Source: Desulfobacteraceae bacterium
GTDB lineage: Bacteria; Desulfobacterota; Desulfobacteria; Desulfobacterales; BuS5
Length of the DNA stretch: 13,789 bases
Direction: 5' to 3'
NCBI GenBank assembly: GCA_030592105.1
Contig: JAUVKE010000031.1
Coordinates: forward strand, 1 to 13,789
The translations under genes were made by a program, and so were the position numbers. Below the pieces are notes generated by a model. It saw only the letters and a list, made by a program, of their open reading frames with translations, did no database searches and had not been told where the DNA came from. Of the stretch, positions 12,830-13,789 are shown one piece after another. Positions within the stretch are counted from its first letter, which is position 1. Each line of letters starts with the position of its first letter.

Positions 12830-13789
12830 TACAACATTGAAAATTGCTATTGCGGCATTTTTTCATGACATCGGTAAATTTGCAGATAAAGATGTATTGG
12901 ATATTACTGAGCAGTATATTAATGACAACAGCGCCTACCTGCCTTTCAGAGATGGGCGGCACACTCATCATCATGCTGTATATACTTCAGCCTTTATTGA
13001 ATATATGAAAAATGACCTGCCGCTTGAATTTAACAAGAGCGGGTGGGGTGATGGGGATTTTTTTATTAATCTTGCTGCCGGACATCACAATCCTGAAACC
13101 CCTTTACAGCAAATAATTACAGAGGCAGATTGGCTTACAAGCGGCATGGACAGGACAAGATTTGCTGATCACGATAACAAGCAAATCTCTTTTAGAAATT
13201 ATAGAAAAACCAGGCTGCTGCCGCTATTTGAGCAATTAAAAAATCCAGGCATGGATGCACCGGATAATTTTTCATTTGCATATCCCCTTAAACCGTTATC
13301 CCCAGAATATATATTTCCTGAAAAAAAGAGCATTATTTCAAACGATGACTCAAAAATCCATTATCAGAAGCTTTTTGATGGATTTATCAGCGAATTAAAA
13401 AAACTGAGACACAAAAATGAAAATTTATCTTTATGGTTTGAACATTTTGAAAGTCTGATTATGTCATATACGTCATCCATACCTTCAGCAAGGGCGGGAG
13501 ATGTATTGCCTGATGTTTCTTTATATGACCATTTACGGCTGACTTCTGCCTTTGCCTCTGCTCTTTATCTTTATCACAAGGTTAATGACAGTCTTAATAT
13601 TGATGCCGTCAAAAAAAGAAACAAACAAAAATTTCTTTTGATCAGCGGTAATTTTTACGGAATTCAGAATTTTATTTTTTCAGGATATGGCGATACCCGA
13701 AAATACAGATCAAAATTACTGCGTGGCCGTTCGTTTTATGTTTCTCTTTTATCGGAAATGTCTGCTCATATACTTTGCGATACAATCGG
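12822..13789 (+). CDS. cas10: Cas10 (Csm1-like) large subunit of type III CRISPR effector, partial
   Basis: The frame starts at ATG 12822 with GGAG six bases upstream and runs open through the right edge (322 codons seen of roughly 750-900). The N-terminal HD nuclease domain is visible: FFHDIGKF (H15, D16), HTHHHAVYTS, then GHHNP and ADWLTSGMDR. A linker region leads to the first Palm domain, FLLISGNFYGIQNFIF, and KLLRGRSFYVSLLSE, as in Csm1-type Cas10. The second Palm domain with the GGDD cyclase site would lie beyond the window. Cas10 cleaves ssDNA with the HD domain and makes cyclic oligoadenylate when the complex binds target RNA. The Palm-1 motif has Asn where many relatives have Asp (usually ISGD). 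Subtype III-A is likely but needs the neighbouring genes. Confidence 0.92.
   Translation, partial: MDDTTLKIAIAAFFHDIGKFADKDVLDITEQYINDNSAYLPFRDGRHTHHHAVYTSAFIEYMKNDLPLEFNKSGWGDGDFFINLAAGHHNPETPLQQIITEADWLTSGMDRTRFADHDNKQISFRNYRKTRLLPLFEQLKNPGMDAPDNFSFAYPLKPLSPEYIFPEKKSIISNDDSKIHYQKLFDGFISELKKLRHKNENLSLWFEHFESLIMSYTSSIPSARAGDVLPDVSLYDHLRLTSAFASALYLYHKVNDSLNIDAVKKRNKQKFLLISGNFYGIQNFIFSGYGDTRKYRSKLLRGRSFYVSLLSEMSAHILCDTI

Noticed and set aside
10156..13789. A CRISPR repeat array accompanying cas6 and cas10
   Set aside because: I found no regularly spaced direct repeats of about 25-40 bases in the gene-free stretches; the array is presumably outside the window.

Overview
The window reads as a moderately AT-rich chromosomal segment of an anaerobic, probably deltaproteobacterial (Desulfobacterota, Desulfobacterales-like) bacterium. 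This is inferred from the lysine-fermentation genes, the Wzz/BY-kinase pair, the type III CRISPR locus and the style of the dispersed repeats; no ribosomal or other phylogenetic marker is present. All intact genes from 1 to about 10155 lie on the minus strand, and everything from about 10500 to the right edge lies on the plus strand.

Left part (1-3030): a truncated Rpn/PD-(D/E)XK transposase-like gene, then a two-gene exopolysaccharide export module. The module is a Wzz/GumC-type chain-length protein followed by a separate CpsD/CapB-type tyrosine autokinase.

Intergenic 3031-3734: a cobalamin riboswitch on the minus strand with its own promoter-like sequence and a perfect 14-bp intrinsic terminator. 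A second terminator-like hairpin and an operator-like palindrome separate it from the Wzz gene. No gene lies directly behind the riboswitch, so it looks like an orphan or an ncRNA-producing switch sitting at the 3' end of an operon whose central enzyme needs adenosylcobalamin.

Lysine fermentation operon (3735-10155, minus strand, in transcription order): family-2 O-methyltransferase, kdd, kamA, kamD, kamE, kal. KamA turns L-lysine into beta-lysine. KamDE (AdoCbl and PLP) makes 3,5-diaminohexanoate. Kdd oxidises it to 3-keto-5-aminohexanoate. Kal deaminates 3-aminobutyryl-CoA to crotonyl-CoA. The cleavage enzyme Kce, which should act between Kdd and Kal, is not in the window. A 109-bp palindromic repeat sits between kamD and kamE.

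Right part (10156-13789): about 870 bp of insertion-sequence debris and hairpins (IS4-like N-terminal fragment, a 60-bp inverted-repeat element, an internally deleted IS3-family relic). This is followed by a type III CRISPR-Cas locus: intact cas6, a frameshifted and truncated NE0113/CARF-like gene, an AAA-ATPase C-terminal fragment, a HicB-like gene overlapping cas10, and the 5' part of cas10 running off the edge. No CRISPR array is visible. The decayed genes show repeated deletions and insertions around a still partly coding CRISPR module.
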